A stretch of DNA of 64,000 nucleotides from Labia minor (lineage: Eukaryota > Arthropoda > Insecta > Dermaptera > Spongiphoridae). The translations under genes were made by a program, and so were the position numbers. Below the pieces are notes generated by a model. It saw only the letters and a list, made by a program, of their open reading frames with translations, was not told the DNA's origin and ran no database searches. This document shows positions 36,676 to 47,824 of this stretch, piece by piece. The DNA lies in NCBI GenBank assembly GCA_963082975.1, contig OY720348.1:75355719-75419718 (forward strand). Direction: 5' to 3'. Numbering within the stretch: position 1 is the stretch's first letter; the number at the start of each line of letters is the position of its first letter.

Positions 36676-37503
36676 TGTAATATATAAATATAAAGATGCA
36701 TTTTTTTATATACATATATTAAGATACAGAATTTTAGAAAGTTATTTGTGTGAACACATGGCAAAGTGTATAAAAGATAGCTTTCTAAAAATTATTGTTT
36801 AAAAAAAAACACACCCAAGGAAAAAACCCAGAGATCCTTTTCGTTCCCCAGAGGGAGTGAAGGGTGGACAATTTTGCCAAGTGGCATAGGAGGGGAGAAT
36901 GACCATTTTTACATGTTTAGACATTTTTTGGTCATTCTTGGATTGAGTGTAGGGAAGCGACTTCATCTGGCTAAGTGAGAACAAAATACAAGGATCATCG
37001 ACTGGAGCTGCCTGCCCTGATATGACGACATGATACCTTGAGGAAAATATCCAAGAATCATCTTACTTGAAGTCCCAGTGTTCCCCGAACTCATAATTAA
37101 TTTGAATAACACAGCTAAGTAGTCGACTACTATCTATATAAACAATTGCAATTATTCTATGAACTCAATTCCATTAAATTTATACTCCTATTAATATTTA
37201 CGGTACCATTAAAATTATTTAATTTCTCATTAATTTCTTATTATCAATTGTATCAAATAATTTCTTCTATTCTTATTAAATAAATAATTTTTAGTTGTAA
37301 TTTTATATAAGCATTTTTCATATTGAACCTATTCAATTTTATATTTCCCATATCAACCTACGCGGATTCAATAACCCATTTAATTATTCTAAATTCGATC
37401 CAGAGTGCTAACAATTAATTAAACCTTTTGTTAACCCAAATTTTCTCATAAAATACCTTACCACTTTTTATCTTATACACGACAATATATATATATATAT
37501 ATA
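36656..37503. other. about 850 bp unique sequence between two Hel-A halves
   Basis: Bounded by (TA)n on both sides. 36800-37080 is of mixed composition and not seen elsewhere in the window. It could be host sequence captured by the element, an insertion into its microsatellite, or simply DNA between two truncated copies. Confidence 0.45.
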
Positions 37504-37617
37504 CAGAGACATTTTTCTCAACCTTAGTGAAAATGACTCAGGGACCTTCAAAACGTATAAAAATCTCGACATCGAAAATTTTCATGATCGCAATACTATC
37601 TCTGAAGAGATAGTAAA
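37504..37617 (-). mobile_element. Hel-A 5' end (copy 11)
   Basis: Starts AGAGACATTTTTCTCAACC and ends CTCTGAAGAGATAGTAA. It supplies exactly the part missing from copy 10. Confidence 0.65.
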
Positions 37618-38307
37618 AACTTCTATTTTAAAAATAAGAAAAAAATTAGAACTTAAAAAAAAAAAAAAAAAAAAAAAATGAAGAAAAAATTTTGCCCTCC
37701 TATTTGTAGTTGATTTTTACGTGCTTTTAAAAAAATCTTTTGTTCCTGAAATCGGATGCTTTGCTTTGCAAAAGTCCAGGTGGGCTTGTTTTGTTTTGGA
37801 AGTTTTTTTTTATTTATTTCTATTTTTCTGTTGTGAACCGGAGGTGGTTGCGTCGTCCGATAAACCCTCCCCACCAAACTGTCTGTGGCATGGAAGCTGA
37901 ATTCTTTCAAAGAACTCGATCTGCCCATCTACCAGAGAGAAATGGGTGCATCTCCTTGATGTAATTTCTAGATCGCGGATAGCTATTTTTTTAATTTTCT
38001 TCTATTTACGAAGGGGTTGAAGTAACGAGAAGTAGCAAGGGCGTGGTAGGAAGGGCTCCGGAGGGGAGCTGAAGCCCTTGGAGAGGGGATGGATTATAAA
38101 TCACAAGTCCTCCGGTATCGCTTCAGTTGAACTCCGAATGCCGAATGCCTCCTTTCACCTTTGCCTACTGCTTCTAGCTATTCCAGGTTTATCGTCCTCT
38201 GTCCATACCACCCCCTTCTCCTCCACCCTTTTTTTTTTCTTCTCACTCGACTCGGAGACTTTTGGTGGAGATTTCTTTTTTTTTTTGGCTCTCCACTTTC
38301 CTTGTAG
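37618..38307. other. GC-richer unique block
   Basis: A-run at 37654-37678. 37830-37980 and 38020-38200 are GC-richer, with a donor-like TTCCAG|GTTTAT near 38186. Possibly exon-bearing; see the next entry. Confidence 0.35.
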
Positions 38308-38352
38308 GACAGGCTTGGAACAGGAAGATGCGACCCCTCCCACAACTTCCAG
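38308..38352 (+). other. candidate 45-nt mini-exon
   Basis: Acceptor CTCTCCACTTTCCTTGTAG (AG at 38306-38307) and donor CTTCCAG|GTAATT (GT at 38353) bracket 45 bases. The length is a multiple of three. No protein can be inferred from 15 codons. Same strand as the microRNAs. Confidence 0.25.
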
Positions 38353-38444
38353 GTAATTCAACGACCCTTCCTATTATCTCAACATCATTTCTGGTTAATA
38401 GTAGGATTGTGCCCAGAAATGCCAACTCCCTATTGAACATTTTA

Positions 38445-38530
38445 ATCTCTCTCTCTCTCTATCTATCTATATATCTATCTATCTATCTATCGATCTATCT
38501 ATTTATATATCTATCTATAGATAGATAGAT
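38445..38530. repeat. (CT)n/(TATC)n microsatellite
   Basis: CT repeats run into ATCT repeats and end in an inverse AGAT stretch, giving a small palindrome near 38515. Confidence 0.85.
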
Positions 38531-38762
38531 ATGTATAATAAAAATATTGAAATAAAAATTTCAAATTAAATCCTATTTCTTCTAAAAAATATCTTTGCAA
38601 TTTACATATAATAATAATATTTCATGTAAATTAACCAATATAATGATTATAACCAATTATTTATTTTTTATGAATAGTTAATATAATATCCAATATTTGA
38701 AACTTTCAACTAACCAATTCCAATTGAATTTCTTTCCATATATTCCAACTATTTATTATTTA

Positions 38763-39413
38763 TTACTATCTCGCCAGATCACGAAAATTTTCGATGTCAA
38801 GATTTTGATGTTTTTATATGTTTTGAAGGTTCCTGAATCATTTTCACTAAGGTTGAGAAAAATGTCTCTGTGTGTGTAGGTGTGTATGTGTGTATGTATG
38901 TAGACAAGATTACACAAAAACGGTTTGAGCTAGAATCATGATATTTGGTATATATTATTCAAAATTCGTAGTTTTCTTCAATTTTTTAGAAATGTAGCTC
39001 AACCCGAAGAGGGTCATTACCTACGTTTTGATTTTTTTTTCCTCTAAAGTGACCGTAAAAATAAAGATAAATGTTTGATCATTTTTCACATGATTAAAAA
39101 TTGTATAAAACTGCTATATATAGAATTTCAGCTTGATTGAATCGCTGAAAGTACCAGAATTAATTTTTTAACACTGCAAATCGCGTGCCAACACGTGACG
39201 CCGTGCCATCAACTAACAGCCCAACATCCGCTGGTTTAATAAATATTATTTATTAATTTTAATTTATAATTTATAATTAATTAAATTTAATTTAAATATA
39301 ATCTATGTTAAGCGTTCTAGAGTGTTAGGGCCGGCAATGGGTTAAATATAATATATTATGCTATTAAATCCACTTCAAATTGCGAGATAGTTGAGTGGAG
39401 ACATTCCAGCTAA
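38763..39413 (+). mobile_element. Hel-A copy 12 with a tiny TTAA-flanked insert
   Basis: 651 bp, both ends present. Near 39309-39345 a 37-bp segment, TTAA at each end and ending CAATGGGTTAA, interrupts sequence that is continuous in copy 5. That terminal motif equals the end of the piggyBac-like element at 3926-4828. Confidence 0.7.
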
Positions 39414-39753
39414 TTTTTCTTTTCTTTTTGTTCTCCTTTTTTTCCGTAAATTCAATATTTTAACTGATTCAAAAAATAAATAAATAAATAAATATATATA
39501 TATATAAACAAATGATTAAAACCAATTTTATTAGAAGCAATTAGGTTGTGAAAATTATTGAAATGATTAACGTTAAATCTATTTCTATCTATTTTGTTAT
39601 AACTTCTTTTTATTTCTGATCGAACTTAGGCCTGTTGATCTCCCTTCTGAATAACCAGGGCATCCCCGATTTTGATCTTGCCTGGAACCATTAAGAAATA
39701 TTTCCAAGTATTAGAAATACATTGGAAATGAGATTTAATTTATATATATAAGA
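39414..39753. other. AT-rich spacer
   Basis: Nothing recognised. Confidence 0.5.
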
Positions 39754-40162
39754 CAGTGATTCTCTCAACAACTGTGCCGCGGCGCACTTTTGTGTGCCGC
39801 GAGATTTTCAAAATGTGCCGCCAAATTTTACAAATGTAAAGTTCAAATTAAGAAAAAGTACTTATTTATTTTATATGTATGTAAAAAAAGGTAAAATGTT
39901 TTTGCGAACAGGCTCTTAAACATTTCCGATTTTTCTATTTGGCTCTAACAGTAAGTATTATCCAAGTGTGCCCATCCCTGTTATATTATTTATGCCCGAC
40001 TATTGAAAAAGGTTGCCGACACCTGATTATTATCATAAACTATATTACACATTCTATTATAGGTAATTAAATAACTTTTACACTTATCTTTTTCTTTGTG
40101 TGCCGCCAAATTTTTAAAACGTTAAAAGTGTGCCGCGGTAAAAAAGAGGTTGAGAATCACTG
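39754..40162. mobile_element. hAT MITE with perfect 8-bp duplication
   Basis: Ends CAGTGATTCTCTCAAC and GGTTGAGAATCACTG. Duplication ATATAAGA at 39746-39753 and 40163-40170. About 39950-40075 is unlike other copies and looks like a nested second hAT fragment (GTGTGCCCATCCCTG). Confidence 0.8.
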
Positions 40163-40170
40163 ATATAAGA

Positions 40171-40880
40171 AGACAGCATATGGGAATGGTTTCATTATGC
40201 ATAAATATCAACCAAATTTAGAATGATCGAATTATAAATAAATGAATAAGTGCCCCGACTACAAGAATTCATAATCCCTTGGTGTTGTGTATAAACATAA
40301 CCTTTAGAATAAGTAACAAACCGTGATCCGTGAGAAAAACTCCATAATTAAAGATATATATACTCATCGAAATAACATAGATGTGATGGTGTCATGAGGA
40401 ATGATTAGTAGCTGCTGGTGCTTACTCGGTAGAACACACCACTTATCACTTCCCGATAATCTTAGCTTCCATTCTTCTCCTCTCCCTGGCCTTCTTCTTC
40501 AAGAATTTTGTAATCGGCACCTGATTGGAACTTTTTAATCCTTTGTTGAAATGAGCGATCGCAAAATCAATTCATCCACGGATCCCTCTAATAGCTGCTT
40601 TTCAACGAGATGGTTTTCATTTATCCATTTTTGAAATTTGGGAATCCACCTGGAACTGAAAAAGACTCATTTCATAAACTGGGTACTCATAACCTGAGGT
40701 TTCATTGTAAATATAACCAAAGATTTATATCTATTATTTAATTTCATTCCATTGCTAAATATACATAAAATTTTTACCGAAAGATTTTTTTTCAATACAT
40801 ATGGAAAGAGGAATTTTTTCTACTCTTATTTTATATTATTATTTTGTTTTAAGTCAATATATATATATATATATATATAA
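40171..40880. other. Unique spacer with (TA)n
   Basis: 40380-40530 is mixed in composition but without splice pairs. (TA)n at 40858-40879. Confidence 0.5.
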
Positions 40881-41164
40881 CCTCTGACTTTGGTACGTCC
40901 TACGCAAGGACGACGCCTATCAAGTCGGTTATATCAATGAGGTGTCCTATGATCAGTAGAACGGGTCTTCTCAACCTTTACCTTGATTTTCTTGATCGGA
41001 GGCGCTACTTTTTATCAAGTCGCTTTTCCCCAATGTTGATCCCGGAGGCTGGGTTGACTCCATCCCATAGACCCCAGCTAGAGATATTCCCTTACCAGGC
41101 CCGGGACTTGAACCCGGGACCATGTGAATGTGAGACAGCGAGGCTAGCCTCTCACCCAATGGCA
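40881..41164 (-). mobile_element. SINE copy S1
   Basis: Near full-length reverse-strand copy, lying between TA tracts so that its target duplication cannot be judged. Confidence 0.7.
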
Positions 41165-41457
41165 ATATATATATATAGAGAGAGAACATTTTTACATAGG
41201 TAATATATTATATTTGTGTATTAAAGTAAGGAGTGTTGGTAAGGGAGAGAAAGAGAGGGGGAGGGAGGAGAGGGATTTCAAAACACAGAGCTTCCTCCAT
41301 TCTAGTCTATAATTTATTTTACATATTATCAAAGTGAATTTATTTTATTCTAGAATCATTTTCATCGAGTAAAAACAGTTCAAAAGAATCCTAGGAGGAT
41401 GTATTTTTTTCAAACAGAGTAGATTTTCGAAAGATATACTACTATACACTATACATA
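41165..41457. other. AT-rich spacer with a purine-rich patch
   Basis: GA-rich at about 41240-41275. Nothing recognised. Confidence 0.5.
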
Positions 41458-41922
41458 CAAGGTTGGGGTGAAAAGTTTCCGGCTTGACCAGGAAAAACGA
41501 TGTTTTTACATTTTTTCTTTGTTTGCTTTATTTTTCAACATTCAAGATAACTGAGACCTGTACGATGTCAGCTGAACGTGTGTGAAATATTTTGCACAAT
41601 CATTTGAACATGGAAAGCTGTGTGCAACGTGGGTGCCGCGTTTGCTAACGTTAGACCAACAACTGATTCGAAAAACCATTTCTACCGACTATTTGGCGCT
41701 GTAGGCGTAATTTTTGCGTCGATTCATAATTGTTAATGAGACTTAAATTAAATTAAATTTAATAACTAATTATTTAATTAATTAAATTAATTAATTTAAT
41801 TAGAACACCGTTATGAGAAATGTATCAGTATTGATGGAGATTATGTTGAAAAATATAACAAAAAAAAAAATTAAAAACATCGTTTTTCTTGGTCAGGCTG
41901 GAAACTTTTCACCCCAACCTTG
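41458..41922 (+). mobile_element. Internally deleted mariner, copy 2
   Basis: Same family as the 24.0-kb copy. TA is present on both sides (41456-41457 and 41923-41924) and the ends CAAGGTTGGGGTGAAAAG are inverse over about 45 bp. The same broken transposase remnant is present, so both copies derive from one deleted master. Confidence 0.75.
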
Positions 41923-41967
<45 letters not shown>

Positions 41968-42173
41968 CTAATATATATAATATAATATTGTATGTGTCGT
42001 AATGAAAGGAGAATAAAAAACATTAATAATTTGTCTATCAGTCGGGGTGGGGGAACGTTTGCATATGAAATAGCATATCGCGAATCAACGGTAGGCTTGC
42101 AAATTCTTCTATCCCTGTTGGAAGGTAAAGCTGCAATGGATGGGGACTCGTTTCCAAACCGGTTGAAAAAGAA

Positions 42174-42204
<31 letters not shown>

Positions 42205-42380
42205 CATAATCATAATCATAATAAGAAATAAAAGTCCTCTTGAAAGGGCTTGCATTGCATTGCATGGATTGCAACCGGGCTCTGATTTTTTTTTCAATTA
42301 TCCTTGGCACCACCACACCACTACACTAACGATTACTATACCTTGGATGAGGAATATTTATTATGGATTATGGATTATGG
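41923..42380. other. Microsatellite-rich spacer
   Basis: (TA)n at 41928-41963, (AAT)n at 42174-42204 followed by CATAAT repeats. No gene. Confidence 0.55.
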
Positions 42381-42721
42381 CAGTTGTTTCCAACCTTTCT
42401 GTACAGGCGACCCCCTTTTTTTAAAAAAAAATTCCTCAGCCCCCCTTAATTTTTGTAATAATCTAATTTCCTTTTTCAATAGTCGGGCTCATTTCTGAAA
42501 TAATATAACAACAGGGGTGGACCAATGTTTCACAGCATCGCAAAATCATCTGATCTTTTTTTTAGAACTATATTGAAAAAAAATCGAAAATTTTAAAAAA
42601 GTTTGTGGGTACTTGAATTGCCTTCGCAGACACTTGAAATTGGTTCTAATACCTTCGCGCCCCCCTTACAACAGTCTCGCGCCCCCGAGGTAGGGCGCGC
42701 CCCACAGGTTGGAAAATGCTG
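42381..42721. mobile_element. hAT MITE with perfect 8-bp duplication
   Basis: Ends CAGTTGTTTCCAACC and GGTTGGAAAATGCTG. Duplication GATTATGG at 42373-42380 and 42722-42729. Same family as the copy at 13.3 kb, with an extra segment near 42513. Confidence 0.8.
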
Positions 42722-42729
42722 GATTATGG

Positions 42730-43184
42730 AATATACTAGAAGGGAGAAGGAAATACTCATTCGTACAAAGTAACTACCTGTACTATTCTATCCATGTTAT
42801 GGAATACAATCCATTACTACAGAATTCAAGATATCGGATAAATTTCCAAATGTGCAAGTAACTCTCTACCCAACAAGAAATAATTCAATTGTTACTTCCA
42901 AAATAAAACCATTATTTTAATTTATTTTTTTTAAGTAATTTGAAATTTTTTGCATTTTCATTCCCCATTCTCTCTCCTCCCCCCCCTCCCCTAACATTGT
43001 ACCTGTATTGTAAATAATTGTTTCCAAATATAGTAAGATAAATTTATAAAATTCTCTATATTTATTTTTCATTTATGTATTTTTTTAATTGTTCTTTTCA
43101 ATTTATCTTCTTTAAGGTTGAAGGGGTTCTAATGAAGAAGTGCTTGTTTGAAAAAACAAAAATGGAAGAATTGATAAAAAGCTT
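42730..43184. other. Upstream flank of the microRNA cluster
   Basis: AT-rich with a C-rich run near 42970-42992. No recognised repeat lies between the hAT at 42.7 kb and mir-100. Confidence 0.5.
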
Positions 43185-43262
43185 GCAAGGATGAACCCGT
43201 AGATCCGAACTTGTGTACGTTTTCAATAAACACAAGCTCGTTTCTATTGGTCCATTTTTTAG
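43185..43262 (+). ncRNA. mir-100: mir-100 microRNA precursor
   Basis: The 22-nt 5p strand at 43194-43215 equals the deeply conserved animal miR-100 (seed ACCCGUA, starting AACCCGTAGATCCG). After a 15-16 nt loop the 3p strand (about 43233-43253, ACAAGCTCGTTTCTATTGG) folds back with paired CUUGUG/CACAAG near the loop. miR-100 belongs to the oldest animal microRNA family and is usually made from one long primary transcript with let-7 and mir-125; it acts in the cytoplasm, guiding Argonaute to 3' UTR sites. let-7 lies 130 nt downstream on the same strand, so both are almost certainly cut from one transcript. Precursor ends are estimated. Confidence 0.96.
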
Positions 43263-43330
43263 AGCATTTTCATCGAGGGAGAGTGTGCCATTTTCAGCGA
43301 AGCTTTAGTCGAATGGTATCGTCTAGGAAT
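43263..43330 (+). other. Spacer between mir-100 and let-7
   Basis: Unique and relatively GC-rich. A small imperfect hairpin is possible (TGCCATT near 43287 with AATGGTA near 43313) but it does not resemble a known microRNA. Confidence 0.5.
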
Positions 43331-43428
43331 CAAGCTTGGCCGAGTTGAGGTAGTAGGTTGTATAGTTAGGTACTACATCATTATTGGAGCAACTGTACAA
43401 CTTGCTAACTTTCCTCGTTTGAGCACAA
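43331..43428 (+). ncRNA. let-7: let-7 microRNA precursor
   Basis: The 22-nt mature form at 43346-43367 is identical to canonical let-7 (seed GAGGUAG, ending GTTGTATAGTT). The 3p strand at 43393-43414 (CTGTACAACTTGCTAACTTT and CC) is of the usual arthropod type and pairs along the whole arm. The loop is about 25 nt (AGGTACTACATCATTATTGG region). let-7 is a developmental-timing microRNA that represses targets at late-juvenile and adult transitions. In insects it is induced with mir-100 and mir-125 around metamorphosis; regulation here cannot be read from the window. Precursor ends are estimated from pairing. Confidence 0.97.
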
Positions 43429-43492
43429 AGCTGCTTAAACATTTTAAAAATTAAAACAAAAAAATAATAATATATATATATATATATATATA
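43429..43492. repeat. (TA)n tract downstream of let-7
   Basis: A TA tract at 43471-43492 follows the let-7 hairpin within 60 bp. A second TA tract interrupts the next repeat at about 43521-43550. Confidence 0.8.
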
Positions 43493-43516
43493 TCTTATCT
43501 TATTATACTACCAAAA

Positions 43517-43555
<39 letters not shown>

Positions 43556-43735
43556 ATATTTTTGAGATATTAAACTGCTCTAAGGATTTTTTTGAAATTC
43601 ACACCATAGAAAATATTTATAAAGAAAAAATCGATCTGTATTGGTTTCAGCCTCAAGGAAAAATCAACTTTTTTAGTATTTTCTTAATTTAAAATTATCT
43701 ATTTAAATGACGTCACAAATTACGTCATCCATATT
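43493..43735 (+). mobile_element. Hel-D copy 2, next to let-7
   Basis: Starts TCTTATCTTATTATACTACC and shares the AATCGAT-TGTATTGGTTTCA block with 31.8 kb. Contains a TGACGTCA-like palindrome near 43708 (ATGACGTCACAAATTACG). It begins about 80 bp from the let-7 3p strand. The right end is undefined. Confidence 0.4.
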
Positions 43736-44462
43736 GAAATTTGCATCCCGCCATTCTTTTTTAATTATATTTTATTATTTTTTTTGTTTAAATTTTTTTA
43801 ATTAATTTCCAAGTAAAATTAAAAATATTTATTTTAATAAAATTTTAGAATCAAATTAAGAAATATATTTATCATTCCCCCACCCAAAAAAAAATTTAAT
43901 TTCATGAAGTTAGCAACATATAATACATAAGCACATTTATAAATGAAAAATTTCAAATAAATCGCTGAACAAATTTGATCTAATAATATTAAATAAATTA
44001 TAGTAGATTAATTAATATGTTTTTTTAGATTAAATTATATATAAGATATATGAGATATTTGATTATTATAAATAAAAAGAAAAAAATATAATATAGACAA
44101 GTACAGGTGTCAATTTAATTTCAGAATTTATATTATTATCAGTAGTAATCCTTGGTCTAAACAGTCTATAAGCTATTGCTACTTTGAAAAATATAAACAT
44201 AAAGCCATCTAAGTATAACAACATATATTTACGATATATAATATAGGATCAAATATTTTATCAAGTAAATTTGAATATATTTTTAATCAATCTTGGAAAT
44301 GAAAATCAATTTATTTTAATTAATTTGTGCCACTTTAGGTAACAAATTTTGATGGGTCATTTTTAGAAAATTCATTTAACGATTGTAATAAATAATTAAG
44401 AAATTGTAAAATTTTTAAAGTTTATAATAATAAATCGTATAAATTTGTTAAAGGGTCGAGCG

Positions 44463-44496
<34 letters not shown>

Positions 44497-45115
44497 CCTT
44501 GAAATTCAATATTCTAAATAAATAATTAATAATAATATAATTAACAGAACATATTTTTTTTTCCTTTTTTTTTAATTCAAAATTAATGTGAAATATAATT
44601 GATCTATAATAATTATTATCTAATTAAATTTTCGAGATTTTATTATTTATTTTTTTTTAATTGATTACAAATAAATTAATTTAAAATATCATGGACATAT
44701 GGTTTAATTGTAAAAGAAAATTATATTCGATTGATTGAATTATATTCTGTTTGAGGGAGTGAGAAAATTAGGAAAATAAAATGATTTCGAAATTATATTT
44801 CCATTCGATAGGATGGGAGGGGGGTTTATTTTTGATATATATGTGGTTCGTAGTTTGTATGTAGTTGTTCCAATGGGGTTGCTGCCACCATCAACTTTCT
44901 TGTTCAGTAGATTGATAATAAATTTTAAATAAAATTAATAATTGAAGTATTAATTAATGAAAACACAAATTTTTTACAAATTAAAGAACGGAATGGAGTC
45001 CTTACATAAGAGGTTCAAAAGTCTGTGTTTATATTTTACAAAATTCTGTAACTCCGATGGGTCATTGATCTATATAGATTTATTACATATTTTACAATAT
45101 TATTCCCCCATTATA
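43736..45115. other. AT-rich spacer
   Basis: (TA)n at 44465-44492. No mir-125-like sequence and no repeat recognised. Confidence 0.55.
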
Positions 45116-45405
45116 GGCGCCATTGGGTGTGCGGGTAGCGAACCTGCCTCACATTCACATGGTGCCGGGTTCAAGTCCCGGGCCTGGCAAGGGAATTTCC
45201 CTAGCTGGGGTCTATGGGACGGAGTCAACCCAGCCTCCGGGATCAACATTGGGGAATAGCTACTTGATAAAAAGTAGCGCCTCCGATCAAGAAAATCAAG
45301 GTAAAGGTTGAGAAGACCCGTTCTACTGATCATAGGACACCTCATTGATATAACCGGCTTGATAGGTTCTTGCGTAGGATGTGCAAAGTCAGAGGTTTTA
45401 TTTTT
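45116..45405 (+). mobile_element. tRNA-derived SINE, copy S2 (reference copy)
   Basis: The head GGCGCCATTGGGTGTG carries an A-box-like GGGTAGCGAACCTG and a T arm with a perfect B box (CCGGG-TTCAAGT-CCCGG), the internal promoter of RNA polymerase III. A roughly 200-bp body follows (GGTCTATGGGACGGAGTC and others), ending GTCAGAGG plus a T-run. A 15-bp target duplication (TTATTCCCCCATTAT) flanks the element at 45099 and 45406, showing LINE-type retroposition. About 285 bp. Six copies are in this window; no coding capacity. The partner LINE is not in the window. Confidence 0.8.
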
Positions 45406-46132
45406 TTATTCCCCCATTATTATATTTATCTTATTATAATGTTGTTATCTTTTTGTTTAAGAATTATTATTAATATTGTTTAATAAATGAAATAATAAAA
45501 ATATATTTAAATACTATAAACTACGTATACTATTATATAGAAATTATTTTTTAATTAAATATGAAAAATAATTAAATTTCAAAAAAAAACGTGATTTTTC
45601 ATTTGAAATGGATATGAAATGTAAGGTAAGCTTAAAAGAGAGATGAAATTGGATGTGAGGAACGGATGGTCGTAAGCAGATTGTGGGCAGTCAAGCACCT
45701 TTGTTCACTGAATAAATACCCTAAACCACTCATTAATTATCTCTCTCCCTTTCTCTCTCTCTCGATAACCAGCCTAGCATAAACCAATTGCAACCACTCT
45801 TATGTTTACATTTGGTTAATGACAGAAGGTGAAAATTTAATCTGGAAAAGGGCAAAGGGAACAGTAAATTCAGCTCACGTTAAAACCAAAATTAATCTAA
45901 TTAATATTTATTTATAATGTAAAAAAAAAATAAAAAGAGAAAAATCATTCTCCAATTATTTTAATTACAAAGAAATTATTGTATAATTCTTCACTATTTT
46001 CACATTGACAAATTTAATTTTAAGAATAAAATTTAATTGACAGAATAAATCCACAATACAATTTTGGTATTCAATCTTTAGGTTTTGATTTTAAAGTGAT
46101 TGAATTATGAAAGAGTAAGAAAATTTACCCAT
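45406..46132. other. AT-rich spacer
   Basis: Short CT tract at 45742-45763. Nothing recognised. Confidence 0.55.
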
Positions 46133-46370
46133 GGCGCCATTGGGTGTGTGGGTAGTGAACCTGCCTGACATTCACATGGTCCCGGGCCTGGCAAGGGAAT
46201 TTCCCTAGCTGGGACGGAGTCAACCCAGCTTCCGGGAACAACCTTGGGGAAAAGCTACTTGATAGTGCCTCCGATCAAGAAAATCAAGGTAAAGGTTGAG
46301 AGGACCCGTTCTACTGATCATAGGACACCTCATTGATATCACCGGCTTGATAGGAGTCAGTCAGAGGTTT
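46133..46370 (+). mobile_element. SINE copy S3, internally deleted
   Basis: Head and tail intact, but about 20 bp of the B-box region (46183) and other short segments are missing. AATTTACC occurs at both flanks as an approximate duplication. Confidence 0.65.
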
Positions 46371-46470
46371 TTTTTTAAGATAATTTACCAATGAATGAAA
46401 GTAATTTTAATATGATATTGGATTTCTAATGATAAATTTTTCATATTTATTCTTTTTAATGAATTTATTC

Positions 46471-46645
46471 GGAATGGATGGAAAGGAGACCAAGGGTAAA
46501 GGACATGATTCTTCCATGAGAGAGGAAAAGCAGAAGAAATCATGAGCTCACGTGAGGGCAGGAACGCCAATTCCTGAAATAGATTTCTTTTCTATTGAGT
46601 TGATAGAAAAGAATCTACCCGTTACCCGCGGGATATTATTTTCAA
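46471..46645 (+). repeat. Repeat E copy 3
   Basis: Best-preserved copy: GGAATGGATGGAAAGGAG, ATCATGAGCTCACGTGAG, CCTGAAATAGATT, then GAATCTACCCGTTACCCG. Ends not defined. Confidence 0.55.
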
Positions 46646-47824
46646 ATTTTCAAGTTTTATGAAAAAAATTTAAAATTATTATTATTATTATATATAATTA
46701 GGAATATAAGAAAAGAAAAATAATAATTTGATATATGAATGAAAGTAATTTAAAAATGATATTGGATTAAAAATAGGAATAAATGGAATTTAAATAAAAT
46801 AACCAAAGAATTAAGAGGAGTTTTAATGATGAAGCAATAAAACGCACATAAATCAAACAAATCAATCCATTTCAATTAAAGCGATGTGTTTATTTCCATT
46901 GTGAAAATTTTCTAGGCATTCCCTTATTATGCCCTTAAAAAAAAACAAAAAAAAACAAGTTTATATGGATGAAGGAGTATACCTAGGATAGATTCATTAA
47001 AAAAAGATAAAAAGAATAAATAGAAAATGTTCCCCCATTAGAAGGAGCCTTTTCTATATATTGGGGATTGGAAATGCTGTAAATACACCCCATTGAAAAT
47101 AAAAATCAAGGATTAATTGGAAATTGGTATCGTTTTTACATTGGAATATTCGACTCCCTAATAAACACCAATGCATTAAGTTGTTTTTGGAAAGGTAGAT
47201 TGATCATTGAATTATCCAATTTTTAAATAGAAACTCTCCATTATAATTAAGGAATTGCATGATCTTTGTGCATCTCCAAGCATCGTTAAAGAAATTCAAT
47301 CGAGAAGGATGCCATCTTAAAAGGTTTCTATACATACGAAGATTGAATTAAGATGTTCATTCATTTTATTGATTACTTTTTAATTATCTAAATTTTAAAT
47401 AGAATCTCTCCATCTTAATTAAGCAAATCGGGAGAAATGGTTGTTGTTAGTCTTGATTTTGGTTATTCTCGTTCAACTTTACTAAGATTAAAGATTCAGT
47501 CACGCTGTTTTTTAATACAAATACGAATTAATCACCAATAACATTTCGATTAAAATCAGGGACTTTCATGAGCTCCATGTTTAAATTTTTGTATTTGTTT
47601 TACAAGTTTTATTAAAGATCAACTTGCAAAAACAAAAAATATAATAATTGGTTTTCGTTAAAATCTTTTTGGTAAAACATTTAAAAATATCAAGGAAAAT
47701 TTTAAAATTTTTGTTTTGGAATTAATGATAAAAATATAATAAAAAAAAACTTAACATAAATTTCTCAAAAATGAATAATCCAGTTCTTATTGTAGGGAAA
47801 TATTCCAAAAATTTACTCGTTTGG
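46646..47824. other. AT-rich spacer
   Basis: Nothing recognised apart from short A-runs. Confidence 0.55.

Noticed and set aside
41992-42231. Asn-rich frame
   Set aside because: Translation of an AAT microsatellite.
43287-43320. Third hairpin between mir-100 and let-7
   Set aside because: Short, imperfect stem with no resemblance to mir-125 or another family.
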